Shown here in pieces: positions 1-11,069 of a stretch of DNA of 64,000 nucleotides (position 1 is the first letter of the stretch; every line of letters begins with the position of its first letter). The DNA is from Halocafeteria seosinensis. Lineage: Eukaryota; Sar; Bigyra; Bicosoecida. The DNA is taken from positions 41,163 to 105,162 of the forward strand of contig LVLI01000321.1 in assembly GCA_001687465.1 (NCBI GenBank), given 5' to 3'. Under the pieces are notes generated by a model. The model was not told the DNA's origin. It made no database searches and saw only the letters and a program-made list of their open reading frames with translations. Position numbers and translations under genes: made by a program.

Positions 1-51
1 ACGGTAGATAAATACATGAATTAGCATATGCGAAAGAGTATAATGCCGTAC

Positions 52-126
52 CTGGCGTTTATTATGCCACATACGCTTGATTTCCTCCGTCTGCTCCGTG
101 AAGCGCTCGTAGATCGTATCTAACAT
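52..126 (-). CDS. possible first coding exon of a gene running off the left edge
   Basis: On the minus strand an ATG at 126 opens 25 codons, rich in Glu, Arg and Lys (starts MLDTIYERF). They end exactly at CAG followed by a GTACGG donor. This matches the donor style of confirmed genes in the window, such as the GTACGT donors of MTHFR and MTRR. The rest of the gene would lie outside the window, so no family can be assigned. The exon is short and could be chance; I keep it because reading frame, start and donor agree. Confidence 0.3.
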
Positions 127-151
127 CGTTCACGTGAAAAGACGTATACAG

Positions 152-172
152 ATACACACACACACACACACA
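152..172. repeat. (AC)n microsatellite
   Basis: About ten uninterrupted CA dinucleotides, seen directly. It lies between the putative edge exon and the 3' end of the TPR gene. Confidence 0.9.
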
Positions 173-452
173 ATTTAAGAATAAAATACACACATGTGTG
201 GGCACATAGATTGTTCCAACACGGTGCAAGCAAGTGACAATACGAGAGAGATAAGAACTTACGGAGAAGCGGAATCCAGCTACCCTTACGTACAATATAA
301 CGTTTCCACAGCACTACTATGCGCTAATTATTCAAGTCTTCGATTCGCGAAGGATGGTGTAGAAACATTTGAACGGAGAACTACAGGCAACGGGCCCCGT
401 TGAACAGGGAAATTGGTCATTTATTACTTCCACTGTTTTGATTTCGTCAAGC

Positions 453-2304
453 TCAATACAGTGTCCGCAAATTGTCAAAGTGCAAGTATGACGAGTTGTA
501 CACGTCTTCACTGAGCGATGTGCCTCGTTCGTTGCCGGAGTCAAGTGATCCAAATTTCCATGAACCATAATATGCAACCGGGTTTATTGAGTACTGCCGT
601 GCATTATAGCGGCGTATTAGCCCGGCAATCTTCCCACTCCTATCTTCGAAAAAACTCTTCGCTTCCTCTTCTCGCTTTTCCCATTGTTTAAGGAGTTTGG
701 AATACGATTCCACAGCCTCCAGCCACTCACTCGCCTCATGCGGGTGTATACCGGCTGGTGAAGCAGAATGTTGGCTGTTCAAGCCACTGCTATTTTCCCA
801 CTTTTCAAACGCTGATCGAAAGAGCCCTTCGGCAGTAACAGCCCTGTCAGTACCATGGTAGAGTACACCTAATAACGATAGAGTTCTGGCGAATTGTGGA
901 TGATCAGGTGGTAGGTGCTGTTCCTGTTCTTTCAGCACCCGATTTAATAAATCTGAGGCCTTTTCGTAGGAGTTTTGTTTCATAAGTAATTTTGCCATGT
1001 AGGATTCTAGGTCAGACCTCAAAAGGATAACATCTGATACGTATATACAAAACGAAGAGATCATGAAACACATAGCCAGACCCCGGCAGAGGTACATCGT
1101 GATGCAGTTTGCTTACCTGTAGATAGTTCTTCTTCATTTTTCATATGTTCCTCAATCCCTTGGTCAAACTCATCATCCCCAAATCCTTCAATCATCGCAG
1201 ACCCAGGCAGCATGTACAGCGAAGAATCCAGAAGATCGTAGGCCGCCAATGTGTCTTTTGGAATGCATTCGTAGTCGGAAGCAGTAGTCTGACTAGTACT
1301 TGCCTCCGCAGCCTCCTCCACATAATGGCCGCCAAACGTTAGACATGCTTCGTCTCCTTCATTTACACGGCCTACCGAATAATTGTAAGCCGCCAAGTTC
1401 CGGTCGGCAATGGAAGCCCCAATTTCGGCAAACTCCTTTTCCCGCATACTGGTGGAATTTTCCATCAAATCTGTCCATGCTTCAATAGCCGCAGTTTCGT
1501 GTGGGTAAGGGTTATCATGAGGCTGACTTCCTTCTGCCAAACTTGCTAACCCAGCTAGTATTCTGTTATGTGCTGTTGCGACAAAATGTATCTGTTCTGG
1601 TTCTAAATCCTTAAAGTTTGATGCTACTAGTGGTTTGCCTGCCGCTTTAATAACGTGTTGGCCAAGGCGAATGGCACTCCGAGGATCGCCTATGTGCAGG
1701 TACAGACTTGATGCGGTCAACCATATATGCATAAACTCTTTCAAAGGCAGCGACGATGAATTCTGCATATGCAGCGGCAAAGGTACAGCATAAGCCATTC
1801 TGCCCATATAAGATCAAGGTCAAGCCTTACTTTGGAGAATTCCTCGCTAATTTCGCTGTTCAACGTAGCTAACTGATGCCCCCCTACTGAATAATTGCGC
1901 GAAGCGTGACATACATTGATTAATCTGTAAAACACCAATATCCGAATGGAACGCTACCAGGGTCCACTCGTGGGAATTACTCACTTTTTCCGAGCGTAAA
2001 GAGCCATGGGCGATAGACCTCCCATTCTGGACAAAACTTCTACTATCCGCTGCAAATCTTGAACGGCTTTATCAGCATTCCCTTGTTGAATAGCTTGAGA
2101 AGCCTGGGCCCATTCCGGGAAGTGTTCCAGTTGCTCATCTAGCTCCTCCACAGGGACGCCCGCTACCATGGTACTCATACACGGGCTTTGGTATCTTGTA
2201 AAGAGAAGATTGCGGTTGGAAACCGCACGAACTGGTTTGTGTGGCGCATACAAGAATTCCCGGAAGTTCTGGGTCAACAAGGTCGCAGTGGATCGTCGCA
2301 ACAT
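453..2304 (-). CDS. TPR-repeat protein, probably organelle-targeted
   Basis: Four exons on the minus strand: 1985–2304, 1831–1924, 1117–1762 and 453–1033 (546 aa). Donors are GTGAGT, GTAAGG and GTAAGC, and the acceptors end in CAG. The first ~45 residues are rich in Arg, Ser and Thr with no acidic residue before the low-20s, like a mitochondrial presequence (starts MLRRSTATLLTQNF). The C-terminal exon has TPR-type helix pairs, for example a stretch containing YEKASDLLNRVLKEQE followed by HPQFARTLSLLGVLYH, resembling kinesin-light-chain-type TPRs. TPRs mediate protein–protein contacts, so no enzymatic role is implied. I do not recognise a specific orthologue. The 3' end could contain a further exon: the last ~40 residues are poorly structured. 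Confidence 0.7.
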
Positions 2305-5300
2305 GGCTCTCCTTTAACGCACAGCCCCTGGTTCGGGCCAACGGATGGGGAACAGATAGATATCTATTGGTAGCTTAAGCCCACCAATTTATGTGAGCAT
2401 CAGTCAACAATTCATGGAGCTACACGGCATTTACGGGTAGCGCGTGCTCGTCGCGCCAACTTCACAAACGTGTTGAAGAATTACCATATCACCACAACGG
2501 TGGCATATGGTAAATGGCCACGTTGGAACTTCTATGTTTGGTCAACAGAGAGCGTCGCGTACTTAATCAGAAACATGAGTGATACAAACATTTTCAGATA
2601 ATCTGTATTCATTCAGGTGTATTCATCAAGTCCGCCTTCTCCGATGGGTGTACGGTGGGTTGTATCCCGAATCGCCGCCACCATTTCGATGACATCTCAC
2701 ACGTACTAACTTGGTAGTACCAAGACATTTGACGAATTTGTTTGAACGTGATTATGGTATTCCTTGAATCGAGATGCGAAACGTATACGCCAATTGCTAC
2801 ACCAGTCCATGGTAGCGTTGAAGCTGTTCGCACGTAGCTCCGCAAGCAACGACCCTATGTTGCGGCTCTGTGACTCGTTGCGTGCTTGCTTGAAGCATTC
2901 GGGAGTCTAGGCCGGTGGCATCGATATGATTAAGGAAGAATCTACGCCAAAGGGGCCCAAACCGATTCCCATACTCTGTCCGTGGTTAACATGGTTCGTC
3001 GAACAGTGTTCCCGACGATGATTGCAGTCAAAGATACCGAACGACATAACAATGACTGAGTGAATGGTGGCAGGCAGAGCGACGTCGGTACAATACTCAA
3101 CGTCCGTGTAGGTAGGCAGCGGCAAGTTCCCCATTTCATTTCCAGATCCAGCACGCAAGAGGAATTCATGCTACTGTACTTCCTCTTTGAAAGGTTGCTT
3201 ACGTTTGGGTGTCTGCAAATTGGATTTGGACTACCAGTTGAAAGACGGCTATCTCCTCCTTCAAACCAGCAATGATTGCTGCCTTCTTCAGACTCGCCCA
3301 GCTCATGACTCTGTAACTCAACTTCAAAGTTACCAGAGAACTGAACTATTGCTGACTTCTTCAGACTCGCCCAGCTCATGACTCTGTAGCGCAACTTCAT
3401 AGTTACCAGAGGCAGGTACAGAGCGGTCTGTATGTATTCTTGGTTCCGGAGGCGGACAATGAAATAGGGCCGTGTGTGCTCCATGATGGTGATGTTCTTC
3501 TTCGTGCCAAGAGTTGATACAATGGTAGCTTCCAAGCGTATGTACACAATGCGGCACTCGCTCTTCGCGTATGTTATACGCTCTGCACCCCCTTACGTAC
3601 AACTGCAGCCAGTACGTCCATACATACATTGCAGTAGTCGGTGCATGCCGCTAGCTCGTTACCGCAGGAAAGAGTAGAGGGGATTGTCTAGATAGAATCC
3701 CAGCTGATATACACATCATGTCTCCTGAGTACTTCATACCATATCATCCCACTCCTCCCGGAGTCCGGTGTTTGCGAAGAAGTTCGGCAGCTACAGGCAC
3801 GTATACTGAAAATTGTCCACGGTGGCATACCACGCGAAGAAGTAAGTTTTGTCCTCCTGATTGGCTTGTCTTGTTTGTTAGGGAAATGGAATGGAGTGCC
3901 AGTGCGCATGGCTTGCGTGAGAGTCCATTAAGTGAGATTCATATCATGATCCGATGCTGGGAATATCCATAGCACGCTGTTACATCCAAGGGTTGTCCAA
4001 AAGGATGGCACAGGAAGAAGTGACTACTCTTGCATGGATAGTTCTCAATGCACTTGTGAATTCTACTCCCTGCTGCCGCCAGCTTTCCATACCTGCGGCT
4101 CCAGCGTAGGAACTTGAACCATGAAAACCGGACATAACGTTCCTTACTTCATTCGCACAGGCTGAACTAGGAGTCTGAGAAGTGCACCACAGGTATTTGA
4201 CGACTATGTTTGGCGTCCAAGACGGCAAGCAAGGAAATGAATGGAAGGCAACGGGCCATTATCGTGCCTCGGTGGCACACGGGGTCACTCCTGCGTAGAG
4301 GGTAAACATATGATCATACCGGTATGGAGGACGAAGCACTATGCTTCCCATCGTGCACCCAACGCGGTAGCTAATGCCAGATAGGAACCGGCAAGCTCCT
4401 ACCTTCTTCCTGTTTGCCGGTAGCAGGGTCGAATGGCTAGCACTCCTTGTTTGTAGAGAGAACGTCGCTTCCGGATACTCTACTTCATCCTCGACGTTGG
4501 GTAAAGTGGAGTCTTGGCATTCTACGCAACAAGAGTGTACTGCTTTTACCAAGCTGAACGAGTGGCCGGGTTCATTGCTCTGGAGCTCAACATGGAAGGC
4601 ATCCATTTGCACATTTCACGGCATACACTGTCAGTAGGAGTTCTCCAGTTCATCCGCCATGATCCGCGAGGGCGAGTACACCTTCGGGCCGAGTTGGTAG
4701 TGCTTTTCCCAAATAACTTATATGATGAGTGATGAGTTTATTGGCAGTAAGGGATACTCAAGAAAATTTGTGGTCAAGCTTTCCAAAATTCTCAATGAAA
4801 ACTAATTTGTACGCAATGTTAGCTTGACCAGTTGAACCAGTTCCGGAAGGGGGCGGGGGGCGTGGGAGTAGACATGAAAATTAAGATGTGTCCTTGCGAA
4901 AAGCCCGGATGTGGGCAACAGCTGCAGTGCAGCAGCTCTTCTAGTTGTACAATGTACGATTGTACTACATCAACTGAGGAAAACATGAAGTGGGAACGCC
5001 GACCGATACGTAAAACATTTGCAGGTCTACTTTTGTCTCGTTTCCCATGCGTCACGGGCAAAAAGGCACGTCTTTGAAGAACAGTGCTTCAGTCCAGCGG
5101 GCCTACTGGCCACTGGCTGGCTTCAAGAAACCTGGGCCGCTGAGCGCCTGCGGATACAGTACATAGACAGATATTTATATCTGTTGGATACTTCTCCATG
5201 GGCAAACTGGATTGATTTCAGAACTCACGCAAACCATTTGAAACAAGTTCGTGTTGACCTCGTTTCAATTTCTCCTTCAGGGTCTTTCTCGTACGAGACC

Positions 5301-5562
5301 TTACTGTATGGCACCACGAAGGCTTTTGGACAGGAACAGACCTCTCTAGTCAGCCATCTCCCGTATACATTGCGTACTGTTGGAGTGGACGAAGGAATAG
5401 CGCCCTAGCCATACTGGCTGCAGATCGGGCACGCTTTCATGTACATCGCACTTTGTACTTTCTGCGTGGCATAAACGAAGAGGATGTACCGTTAAAGCTC
5501 GGTCAGGATACATAATTCTATCGGACGATTATTTTTGGAAACAATCTGTCAACGGAATTAAA
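2305..5562. other. stretch without a recognisable intact gene
   Basis: Only short frames are present. A tandem duplication lies at 3283–3412, and copy A of a diverged duplicated segment begins near 4979. A 72-codon plus-strand frame at 4514–4732 has protein-like composition. I could not tie it to a family or to splice sites. Confidence 0.4.
3283..3412. repeat. two-copy tandem repeat, 74-nt period
   Basis: The 56-nt blocks 3283–3338 and 3357–3412 differ at only a few positions; both start CTTCTTCAGACTCGCCCAGC. The minus strand reads as an acidic peptide repeat (core QSHELGESEE). No gene context was found. Confidence 0.85.
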
Positions 5563-6230
5563 ATGGTCAAGGAGGAAAACTATCTATACTTATGTCATTT
5601 ACATCTGCTGCTCGCTACCAGCGTTGCTTTGGCGTGTGTGCCGTTCGCCCAGATTGTTCATGTGTCAGTTGCTGCTGTTTCCATTCCGGCTACTAATGGA
5701 AGTATGTTAAATACGGTAGAATCCTCTGCCTCTGAGGAACCAATATCAGCAAGGTTTAAGATGATAGACTCTCTGCTACCATTGCGAGTAGGAGGGTCGT
5801 TGTCATCCAACTCCCAACAGCAGCAACAGGTGGTGTTGTGGGTGCTTATTTGTGGCTCCAGACCACTAAAGAACGCATTCGTTCCGCCATTGATAGTACA
5901 ACTTCGGGCTCCTTATACTTCTTCAGTAACCTTTTTAGGAGTATCGGACCGGTGGCCCGATCAGCTGCGGCAGAAAAAATGGGTAAGGCTTAGCCGGGAG
6001 GGTACTCGTTCCGTCCGGTGTACCCCGGATAACTGGTCATGGACAGAAAGTATTCTGTCCCCAAAAGCACGAAAATCTTGCTCTTCTGGTTCTCTGATCA
6101 GCGTAGCAATGTCAGTGGACTGGGCTTCCGGGACTCGGGTTTCGTCCGTTTCTGTTTCCGTCCGGCACACTACTACAGATTTGGTTGATCTCATAAATGA
6201 TGCCCCAACTCCTGGGTGCACTACAACCAC
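4979..6230 (+). repeat. diverged duplicated segment, copy A
   Basis: Four collinear blocks (near 4979–5012, 5221–5300, 5683–5770 and 6150–6230) match blocks near 8584–8619, 8756–8836, 8880–8965 and 9433–9520. Conservation looks protein-like: both copies read NHL(K/E)Q(V/F)RV in the second block and a shared TD(L/F)VDL in the fourth. Copy A keeps longer open frames (5019–5408, and an open stretch from 5563). The family is not recognised. It is probably an old gene duplicate now decaying. Confidence 0.5.
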
Positions 6231-6708
6231 CCGGAAAGCTTGCAACGTTGCGTCCTGCAGTTCTGGAACAACGTCACGGGTATCCCCCACCCAACCAGAG
6301 GACTTGACGCACATTCCTGAAACACCGGGTTTGCATCCCAACGCACGCATCATCCTCAGAAACGATGAAAAGTCTGGAACATCTCTACGTGAAAGCACTA
6401 ATTACCTCCATGTAACTCACCCTGCCGAGGAAGACAGCCCCAAATTACAAACTCCTCAAATATGTGCAGTAGTCCTTGGAGCAGTCCATTTCTGCATTTC
6501 CGTTATGATGCGAGTGGGCGGGTACCAGACAGGAGCAGACCTTCCTCGTGTGTATGGATGCCATAGTGCAGTACCAGGTATCTCCATGTATGATGTAAAA
6601 GAGGTGACTAGTGGTTTTGACACAGTTCGGGGGAAGACAAGACCACGTAAAGCAGACAAAATCGCGTCTCGAGAACCGGATTTTGAACCAACCCTTCTAT
6701 GTCTCATC

Positions 6709-8175
6709 ATGTTGATAGTTGTGTTGTTATTCTCCGGGAAGTCGCTCGCACAAGATTCCGATGATTTACGAGATAGTATCTTAGACGACCATGAAGCTTG
6801 TTTTCAGTATTTCCCCCATGACAATGTCTTCCGGGTGAACTGCACAGTCCTCAGCTGGGGAGCCCATAATTACAATGGTGACACCCATATTACGCTTAAG
6901 GCAAATGAGACATTTGATGGTGGCGGTCGCGACGGAAATGTCATTGACTTAAATGATACTGCCGACTTCCATGGATTGATCGCCATTGAGAATGGTGGTG
7001 TTGACATTGAATCCTTGGATGAAGCTCCCTTGATTCGGAATGTTCATGTCAAGAATGGGTACGCTGCACTTAATGGAGGATTTATTGTACGAGAAAAGCA
7101 AAGATATTTTACGGTGGATTCATGTAGCTCAACAGGAGAGATCACTGGTACGAATGGTGGTGGTATATGTGGTCAGCAGGCGGGGCGCAACGGAGGCCAC
7201 ATTAGGATTTCGAATTCTTACTCTATAGGAAAAATACATGGTAAACACGCAGGTGGTATCACAGGGTATCGTGCAGGATACGATGAAGGGACCGTGAATA
7301 TCACCCAAAGTTATTCCACTGGGACGATTGGAGGAAATAAAGCAGGTGGTATCTGCGGGGATGGGGCTGGAACTAAGAATGGTCATGTGTATGTAACGCA
7401 ATCATATTCCACAGGAAATATCCATGGTGAAAAGAGTGGTGGTATTACGGGAGCGGATACAGCATGGGATGAGGGTGAGGTACATATTAGAGACTGTTAT
7501 ACGCGAGGAGACATTGGGGATTATATAGCAGGAGGAGTTACGGGGGCAAACACCGGGGGATGCTGTTGTTGCCCCGCAGGCGATGTATACATAACAAATA
7601 CGTATGCTTCCGGTAGTGTCCAACATCCAAGTTATGGTGGAATAATGGGAAGTATACATAGTGACGCAAGTGGTATTATCAACGTACAATATTCGGTATA
7701 CAATGGTTCAGCTGGGGCTAGTATGGTAGGAGACGACAACTCTCAAGACGGTGTATTGAACACCACGGGCATTTTAAACACTTTGGATGGTATACGAGGT
7801 CAACTATATCATTATGAGGGTGTTCAAAAATGGGATAATGAAACTTGGGCTCTCAATGGAAGCGATAGTCTGCCGATACTGCGCTTTCAGTTGGCGGGAC
7901 CGCCAACTCCAACGCCAAGCGCAGCTCCAAGCCCCTCAGGCACGTCTACAGGGACTTCAAGTGCCTCCAGGACATCAACAGCATCATCAAGCCATTCCGC
8001 ATCTCCTATGGCAACGGCCACGAGCACGCATAGTTTGAAACCGACCAGCATACCATCGGGATCGCCTCGCTTGTTGGGAACGAAGCGAAGGTTACCAATG
8101 CAACGACCGCCGAGAACCATAAAGCAAGAGTCAAGCAAGAGCATGAGCACGAAACTCTCAAAGCGCCATCGCTAA
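6709..8175 (+). CDS. secreted GLUG-repeat (beta-helix) surface protein
   Basis: A frame is open from 5563, but I place the start at the ATG at 6709. There a signal peptide begins (MLIVVLLFSGKSLAQ, 488 aa in all), and the upstream 382 codons belong to duplicated segment A. Residues ~140–330 hold five or six repeats with a GGI(C/T)G core alternating with SYS(T/I)G, the GLUG-type pattern of adhesins and beta-helix surface proteins. A Ser/Thr/Pro-rich region follows (PTPTPSAAPSPSG), likely a glycosylated stalk. No transmembrane segment is present. The last ~50 residues are basic and unlike the rest. An acidic frame begins immediately downstream in another phase (encoding VEEEEILLKQMHDDG), suggesting a frameshift or missed intron near 8050–8180. 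Function is unknown; cell-surface adhesion is a family inference. Confidence 0.65.
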   Translation: MLIVVLLFSGKSLAQDSDDLRDSILDDHEACFQYFPHDNVFRVNCTVLSWGAHNYNGDTHITLKANETFDGGGRDGNVIDLNDTADFHGLIAIENGGVDIESLDEAPLIRNVHVKNGYAALNGGFIVREKQRYFTVDSCSSTGEITGTNGGGICGQQAGRNGGHIRISNSYSIGKIHGKHAGGITGYRAGYDEGTVNITQSYSTGTIGGNKAGGICGDGAGTKNGHVYVTQSYSTGNIHGEKSGGITGADTAWDEGEVHIRDCYTRGDIGDYIAGGVTGANTGGCCCCPAGDVYITNTYASGSVQHPSYGGIMGSIHSDASGIINVQYSVYNGSAGASMVGDDNSQDGVLNTTGILNTLDGIRGQLYHYEGVQKWDNETWALNGSDSLPILRFQLAGPPTPTPSAAPSPSGTSTGTSSASRTSTASSSHSASPMATATSTHSLKPTSIPSGSPRLLGTKRRLPMQRPPRTIKQESSKSMSTKLSKRHR

Positions 8176-8583
8176 TGTTGAGGAGGAAGAGATACTGCTA
8201 AAGCAGATGCATGATGACGGTTGCTGGCTCAGTTGGTATCTTGGCAGTAAGGAGGAGGATCCAAATGAAGATCTGTTGTCAGGCAATGAGGGAACAATGA
8301 AAACTACTTTGTTCCGCTCGAGAATGTTAATAGGGAGACAGAGGGAGGGAGGACTTCGGCCAAAGACAACTGTGGTCGAGAGTTCAACTCCCAGCTATGC
8401 TTAAGCAATAGAAAGACGCCAATGTTAACACTCTGCAGGTTCCCATTAACACGGTCATTTATCTGCGTGCGTAATGTACGTATCCGATTGCATACCTGAC
8501 TTCTTTCCTCCTAGCTGGCTGGCGCCTCAGCAGCTTTGTTCCAGCTCGGTTCTCAGTGGAGGCAATTCTAATACTCATCAATG

Positions 8584-9520
8584 GCTGAGGGAAACATGAA
8601 GCGGGAACGATGATCGGTGCATACAAGAGTTGTATATCTCCAGTCCTGTATACCATCAAGCTATTATCCTGGGAATCCTGGCTGACTTCCCGCAAGGCCT
8701 GCTCTTGAAGAACGGTGCCTGGTGATACACACAGGACCGAACTGCGTTGATGTCAGGGCTCGCACAAATCACTTGGAACAATTTCGTGTTGGCCTCTTTT
8801 CTAGTTCTTCTATTAGGGTCTCCCTCGTACGAGACACATAGCACAAAGCTTTTTTGGACAGGGTCTGTCGCTACTCGATCCATTCCGGCCGCTACTGGCA
8901 GCACGTTGAATGCGGATGAATCCTCTGGCGCTGAGGATACACTGGCAACCAAAAAGAAGGTAACAAACTCTGTTGTGTCATTACAGGTCGGCTGCTCGTG
9001 GTCAGTCGACTACCGGGAGCAGCAACGGATGACGATATGGGAAGTTCTTTGTAGCGGGTATTCGCTGGACTTCTGGTTGCAAAAGATCGGGTTCTTCATT
9101 CTGACGCAGTGTCTGTTTTGCTTTATGGTCGTCGGATCAATGGCCGGACGCGATGCTACCGGTAAATGTGTAAACGTTTTTCCAGGTACAAGTAGCCGAT
9201 CTCTCTCGTGGATAGCGTCTGTGTTTCCTTTCGGTGACTACAATGAAATAGGTGCTTTGAATACCTCGGCTTCTGGCCAGCAGATCAGGCAGACGCGGAT
9301 GTTCGCACTGTACTGTGCTCCCTGAATCAACCGCCGTGTGCTTAAAAAAAATTTATCAAGAAGTACACTAGCTGCTCGACGTGACAATGTCAGGGAACGG
9401 GGCCTGTAGGGCTCTGCCTTTTTCAGTTTTAGCTCCTTTCCGACACATTGCTACAGATTTTGTTGACCTCAAAAATGTCTCACAAACCTTCGCATCCACT
9501 AGAACTACTTGACGGCACTT
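8584..9520 (+). repeat. diverged duplicated segment, copy B (pseudogenic)
   Basis: Collinear with the 4979–6230 segment but shorter between blocks and interrupted by stops in the conserved frame. The 193-codon open stretch at 8747–9325 is therefore likely a remnant, not a gene. A possible intron (GTAACA…TTACAG) is visible near 8959–8987. Confidence 0.5.
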
Positions 9521-9543
9521 CAGTATGGCAGGATTGGTGAGAC

Positions 9544-10651
9544 TCAGCTTATCCCCTCGAAGAGCGGATGGTGTAGCAGTTGATGACAATGTGCTCGTTT
9601 CCCGGCTGAAACTTGAAGTAGTTTCGAAAGAAGATCGTCAGCTTTATCTTTCACCAGCTGATCTTCCATTTCAAGCTTGTCAAATTGACGTCTGCGCCAT
9701 GTATCTAGTCTGGATTGATCGAGTCCTCTGATAAGGCAAATTGCTTCATAGTCGGAGAGAGTAACCAAAGACTCATTTTCAGTTATAGGTGTAGAGTCGA
9801 AAAGCATTAAACAAAGGACTAGACCGACCGCCCACATGTCTGCTAGAAAGGGACAATGACTTTCTTCAGCTTGTAGTGACTCTGGTGACGAAAAAACGAC
9901 AGTCCCGGGACTCTCCGTTGTCTTCGGAGGCCTTTCCTGGTACACTCTGGCGCACCCGAGATCACTTATGGCTAGTTTCGGTTCGGAGCTGACCAGACAA
10001 TTCGCTGGTTTAATATCTCTATGTGCAATGTTTTTCTCGTGTAACTTGTTCAATCCTTCCAACAGATCACGCATATAGAGCCGCGCTGTCCACGGATCTA
10101 AGGGCAACCTAGTCGTTGTGCATAGTGATTCCGATTCGACTGCTCCCTCAACAGTCCGTTCCGGTGTGGAGTTTAAAGGACCTTTATCCATGTATTCGAA
10201 TATCATAGCCATCTTTTCCCCCTCCTCCCCTACGTTCTCGATGACTTCGTATAGCTGCACGATATTCCTGTGAGCGAAACTTGAATGAATTTTGGTGCCC
10301 CGATACACGTGATCGAGTTCAGACTTGGCTCCAAGGGTCCATCGACGACTAAGTTTTGATCTATCCACTAGCTTCACCGCTGGAGTATACAACATTTTTA
10401 ATCTGTAACACTGATTGGACGCTGTCATCTTACAATTGTTTATGATGGTTCTTACCGACTTGCTGACCGCTCTCGGTGTCCACACCTTCAAACACTTTAC
10501 CTGTGGCTCCCGTTCCAAGTTTGCGCACGATGCCATACTGATTTATTTTCCTATGGATGGTTCTTCCAAATGCCTCAAACTCTGGGGTGCGCTGATCATT
10601 TGCGTACTCTGTCCATTTAACACTGGAAGATATCTGCTCCCTGTCAGCCAT
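9544..10651 (-). CDS. Ser/Thr protein kinase, CaMKK/GRIK-like
   Basis: Two exons: 10456–10651 and 9544–10379 (343 aa), joined inside the VAVK motif (GTAAGA donor; acceptor ends CTCCAG). Catalytic-domain landmarks appear in order: glycine loop GTGATGKVFEG, VAVK lysine, hinge MIFEYMDKGPL, catalytic loop HRDIKPAN, activation segment with DLG in place of DFG, SSPE in place of APE, and the DMWAVG helix-F motif. The domain fills the protein with no regulatory tail. It looks most like the calcium/calmodulin-dependent kinase kinase and SnRK1-activating (GRIK/SAK1) group, which phosphorylate AMPK/SnRK1 kinases; this placement is inference. The gene is divergently arranged with the pseudokinase starting at 11070. 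Confidence 0.85.
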
Positions 10652-11069
10652 CTTCACAAATCAATTGCACCGCGTATGGTGCTGGATGGAAAGCCCCTAA
10701 GCTCTGATATGGGAAATTACTGTGAGCAGACCGAATTCCGATACCGAAACAAGACTGCTCAGTGCGCCTGTATGCAATGAAATGGACATGTCTGCACGTG
10801 ATGATGACTTTGTGAAGGTCAAACCTGCGACCGAGAGCGCGCGTTAATACGGAAAGGATGCTCCACCGACTTGTGCTCACTCGTAAATGGACAAAAACAG
10901 GAAAAATTGATACACTCCAATGAGCATAAGGAGTGGCTAGTAAGAACCCAAAGAACTGGAATTCTTCGGTTGGATACTGTACTTGCACGGGAGGGACAGT
11001 TTAGCGTACACAACGGGGAGAAAAGCGCGCCCAGAGGTATCCTAGAACGACAGGTGTATTATCATTCGA
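10652..11069. promoter_or_regulatory. divergent promoter region between kinase and pseudokinase
   Basis: A 418-nt spacer separates two head-to-head start codons. A palindromic CACGTG (E-box/G-box type) lies at 10795–10800. No other recognised element and no clear TATA box. Shared regulation is inference. Confidence 0.45.

Noticed and set aside
5563-6708. N-terminal 382-codon extension of the GLUG gene
   Set aside because: It would place a clear signal peptide inside the protein, and it overlaps conserved blocks of an unrelated duplicated segment.
8747-9325. 193-codon plus-strand frame as a gene
   Set aside because: It is copy B of a duplicated segment, crosses a likely old intron, and changes phase relative to copy A.
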